From Microbacterium profundi (lineage in GTDB: Bacteria > Actinomycetota > Actinomycetes > Actinomycetales > Microbacteriaceae): 64,000 nucleotides of DNA. The position numbers and the translations under genes are program-made. The DNA is taken from assembly GCF_000763375.1 (NCBI RefSeq), contig NZ_JPSY01000001.1, positions 1,612,001 through 1,676,000 on the forward strand, read 5' to 3'. Positions 62,086-64,000 of this stretch are shown here, in pieces (position 1 is the first letter of the stretch; each line of letters starts with the position of its first letter). The notes below the pieces were generated by a model that was not told the DNA's origin, searched no databases, and saw nothing but the letters and a program-made list of their open reading frames with translations.

Positions 62086-63765
62086 ATGACCGATCCGCTT
62101 CTCACCGAGACCCGCGAAGACGAGAAGACAGCAGCGTGGTGGCGTCAGGCCGCCGTCTACCAGATCTACCCGCGCAGCTTCGCGGATGCGAACGGCGACG
62201 GACTCGGCGACATCCCGGGCATCGTCTCCCGCGTCGACTATCTCGCGCAGCTCGGCATCGACGCGGTGTGGCTGAGTCCGTTCTACCCGTCGGCGCTCGC
62301 GGACGGCGGCTACGACGTCGCCGACTATCGCGACGTCGATCCGCGGCTCGGCACGCTGGAGGACTTCGACGCCATGGTCGCGGCGCTGCACGAACGCGGC
62401 ATCCGCGTCGTCGTCGACATCGTCCCCAACCACACGTCCGACCTGCACGAGTGGTTCCAGGAGGCGCTCGCCGCAGGCCGCGGTTCGGATGCGCGTGAGC
62501 GGTACATCTTCCGTGATGGCGAGGGCCCCGATGGCGCTGAGCCGCCCACCGACTGGGGTGCCGCATTCGGCGGACCCGCGTGGGAGCGCGTCGAGGACGG
62601 GCAGTGGTACCTGCACAGCTTCGCCACCGAGCAGCCGGATCTGAACTGGGATCACCCCGAGGTGCGCGCGGACTTCCTGAAGACATTGCGCTTCTGGTCC
62701 GACCGCGGTGTCGACGGATTCCGCATCGACGTCGCACACATGCTCACGAAGGATCTCACCGAGCCGCTGCCGTCCCGCGCCGAGTTGGAGCTGCTCGACC
62801 GGTCCTCCGGCCGCCATCCGCTGGCCGACCGCGACGAGGTGCACGAGATCTACGCCGAGTGGCGGAAGGTCTTCAACGAGTACGACCCGCCGCGCACCGC
62901 GGTCGCCGAGGCCTGGGTCGAGACTCCGGAGCGCCGCGCGAAGTACGCCTCAGCCGAGGGGCTCGGACAGGCGTTCAACTTCGACCTCCTCGTCGCGGAC
63001 TTCGATGCCGACCAGTTCCTGCGCATCATCGCCGACAACCTCGAGCAGGCGCGGGCGACCGGATCGTCGACGACGTGGGTGCTCTCCAACCACGACGTCA
63101 CGCGGCACGCCACCCGGTACGGGCTCGCGCCGCTCGCCGGGCGTCCGGTCAAGCAGGGTGTCGAGTGGGTCGCGGCAGGTGGTCCGGAGGACGAGCTCGA
63201 TCGCGCACGTGGTGCGCGGCGGGCCAATGCAGCGACGCTGCTGCTGCTCGGGCTTCCCGGCAGCACGTACCTCTACCAGGGCGAGGAGCTCGGACTGCAC
63301 GAGGTCGCGGCGATCTCGGCCGAGCAGCGGCAGGACCCGTCGTTCTTCCGCGGCGCCTCATTCGACGGTCTCGGGCGAGACGGATGCCGTGTACCCCTGC
63401 CATGGACGGCATCCGGATCCTCGTTCGGATTCGGCGCCGACGGTGCGCACCTGCCGCAGCCGGCCTGGTTCGCCGAGCACGCCGTCGATGTCGAGGCGGC
63501 CGATCCGTCTTCGACGCTCTCGCTCTACCGTGACGCGCTGCGCCTGCGCCATCTGCTGCAGGCGGAGGAAGCGCTGGTCTGGACCGACACCGGGCGCGCC
63601 GACGTACTGCGCTTCGCGAGGCCGAACGGCTGGGAGATCGTGACGAACTTCGGGGAGGAACCGTTCGACCTGGCGGCGGATGCTGCGAACGTCGTGCTCT
63701 CGAGCCTCGCTCTTGACGGGCAGTTGCTGCCTGGTGAGGCCACGGCCTGGATCGCGCCGGCCTGA
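62086..63765 (+). CDS. GH13 alpha-glucosidase (oligo-1,6/trehalose-type)
   Basis: A 559-residue alpha-amylase-family enzyme. Conserved regions: DIVPNHTSD, GFRIDVAH with nucleophile Asp215, AVAEAWVE with acid/base Glu275, and LSNHDVTRH with Asp337. It releases glucose from short alpha-glucosides in the cytoplasm; no signal peptide. AAGGAG precedes the ATG. It is the last gene of the ROK-controlled uptake operon. Confidence 0.94.
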   Translation: MTDPLLTETREDEKTAAWWRQAAVYQIYPRSFADANGDGLGDIPGIVSRVDYLAQLGIDAVWLSPFYPSALADGGYDVADYRDVDPRLGTLEDFDAMVAALHERGIRVVVDIVPNHTSDLHEWFQEALAAGRGSDARERYIFRDGEGPDGAEPPTDWGAAFGGPAWERVEDGQWYLHSFATEQPDLNWDHPEVRADFLKTLRFWSDRGVDGFRIDVAHMLTKDLTEPLPSRAELELLDRSSGRHPLADRDEVHEIYAEWRKVFNEYDPPRTAVAEAWVETPERRAKYASAEGLGQAFNFDLLVADFDADQFLRIIADNLEQARATGSSTTWVLSNHDVTRHATRYGLAPLAGRPVKQGVEWVAAGGPEDELDRARGARRANAATLLLLGLPGSTYLYQGEELGLHEVAAISAEQRQDPSFFRGASFDGLGRDGCRVPLPWTASGSSFGFGADGAHLPQPAWFAEHAVDVEAADPSSTLSLYRDALRLRHLLQAEEALVWTDTGRADVLRFARPNGWEIVTNFGEEPFDLAADAANVVLSSLALDGQLLPGEATAWIAPA

Positions 63766-63772
63766 GGCTTCG

Positions 63773-63885
63773 GCTCGCTTCGCTCGCTCAACCCGTTTCG
63801 TCTCGCTTCGCTCGCTCAACGACCCGCATGGATATCACGCAGGAGGATTCTCTGCGGGGTGTTGAGCGCAGCGACGGGTCGAAGC
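63773..63885. repeat. Inverted intergenic repeats TCGCTTCGCTCGCTCAAC
   Basis: Two units at 63773-63830 and a diverged opposite unit (GTTGAGCGCAGCGACGGGTCG) at 63861-63881. The facing arms could form a terminator-like structure after the GH13 gene. Confidence 0.6.
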
Positions 63886-63905
63886 CGTCACTGCGCTCAC
63901 CGCCG

Positions 63906-63926
63906 TTATGAGAATGGTTATCATTA
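63906..63926. promoter_or_regulatory. Zur/Fur-family box
   Basis: An imperfect 21-bp palindrome centred on base 63916: TTATGAGAAT, then G, then GTTATCATTA. It resembles Zur/Fur boxes and sits 19 bp before a lipoprotein start, so zinc- or iron-dependent repression is likely. Confidence 0.65.
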
Positions 63927-63944
63927 GCGTGTAGAGTCGAGTGC

Positions 63945-64000
63945 ATGAAGAAGCCTCTCGGTGCACTTGCGCTCGCATCCGTCTCCGCTCTCGTCCTCGC
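63945..64000 (+). CDS. N-terminus of a secreted/lipoprotein, probably metal-binding (cut by window)
   Basis: Only 18 codons are visible: MKKPLGALALASVSALVL, a signal-peptide start. The Zur/Fur-like box just upstream suggests a zinc or other metal ABC transporter binding protein (ZnuA type). The rest lies outside the window. Confidence 0.5.
   Translation, partial: MKKPLGALALASVSALVL

Noticed and set aside
1..64000. tRNA, rRNA or riboswitch genes
   Set aside because: No cloverleaf-like region with conserved TTCGA arms, no rRNA segment and no known riboswitch core was recognised by reading; a covariance-model search was not possible.

Overview
The window is high-GC DNA from an actinobacterium, most likely a Microbacteriaceae member close to Microbacterium. 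The evidence is dense gene packing with many 4-bp ATGA/GTGA overlaps, many GTG starts, a C50-carotenoid operon (crtE-crtB-crtI-crtYe-crtYf-crtEb), a coproporphyrin-type ferrochelatase, an E. coli-like long PurB, lipoprotein sugar-binding proteins and repeats of the TTCGCTCGCTCAACGACC type between genes. No rRNA, tRNA, CRISPR array, integrase or transposase gene was seen.

Layout. 1-9.3 kb: a LacI regulator overlapping a sugar-binding lipoprotein (cut by the window start), an MFS transporter with a cytoplasmic GH3 beta-glucosidase and a TetR regulator, a zinc alcohol dehydrogenase, an alpha/beta hydrolase and a MarR regulator. 9.3-18.2 kb: one ten-gene, head-to-tail overlapping operon (idi, crtE, crtB, crtI, crtYe, crtYf, crtEb, an NAD(P)-binding/DUF2867 protein, a pyrimidine-dimer glycosylase homologue, ferrochelatase), divergent from the MarR gene. 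It joins isoprenoid supply, C50 pigment synthesis, UV-lesion repair and haem synthesis. 18.3-26.9 kb: a small membrane protein, a MATE exporter, an Lrp regulator with a PLP sulfur-amino-acid enzyme, an alcohol dehydrogenase, two overlapping ClpP paralogues (the second without its serine), a ClgR/PopR-like regulator with an LAA C-terminus, and an Lrp/LysE pair. The ClpP pair and the ClgR-like gene share an upstream palindrome.

27-34.6 kb: a thioesterase, an XRE/MmyB-type regulator divergent from a redox/export cluster (DHA2 MFS, aldo/keto reductase, a damaged FMN-binding lipoprotein gene behind an 84-bp palindromic element, an NmrA-like protein, a zinc dehydrogenase and a hydroxynitrile-lyase-like cupin), then a CE7 esterase. 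34.9-38.9 kb: a DivIVA-like coiled-coil protein, a mercaptopyruvate sulfurtransferase and a DUF222/HNH protein. 39-45.1 kb: a minus-strand sugar ABC operon with an FAD oxidoreductase and a frameshifted LacI gene. 45.2-53.6 kb: an HTH protein of unknown role, two membrane proteins, purB, a low-molecular-weight phosphatase, a WXG100-like small protein joined to a lipase-fold protein, a four-helix membrane protein, a RhuM-Fic fusion and an aminotransferase. 53.7-57.5 kb: 2-oxoacid dehydrogenase E1alpha, E1beta and E2. 57.5-64 kb: a ROK regulator divergent from a second sugar ABC operon with a GH13 alpha-glucosidase, then a Zur/Fur-like box before the first codons of a lipoprotein.

The most notable points are the putative ClpP regulatory circuit, the pigment/repair/haem operon, two genes (purB and the FAD oxidoreductase) whose only sensible start is CTG, two genes with frame damage, and the WXG100-like/hydrolase pair. 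All calls are from reading the sequence and family knowledge; no database search was run.
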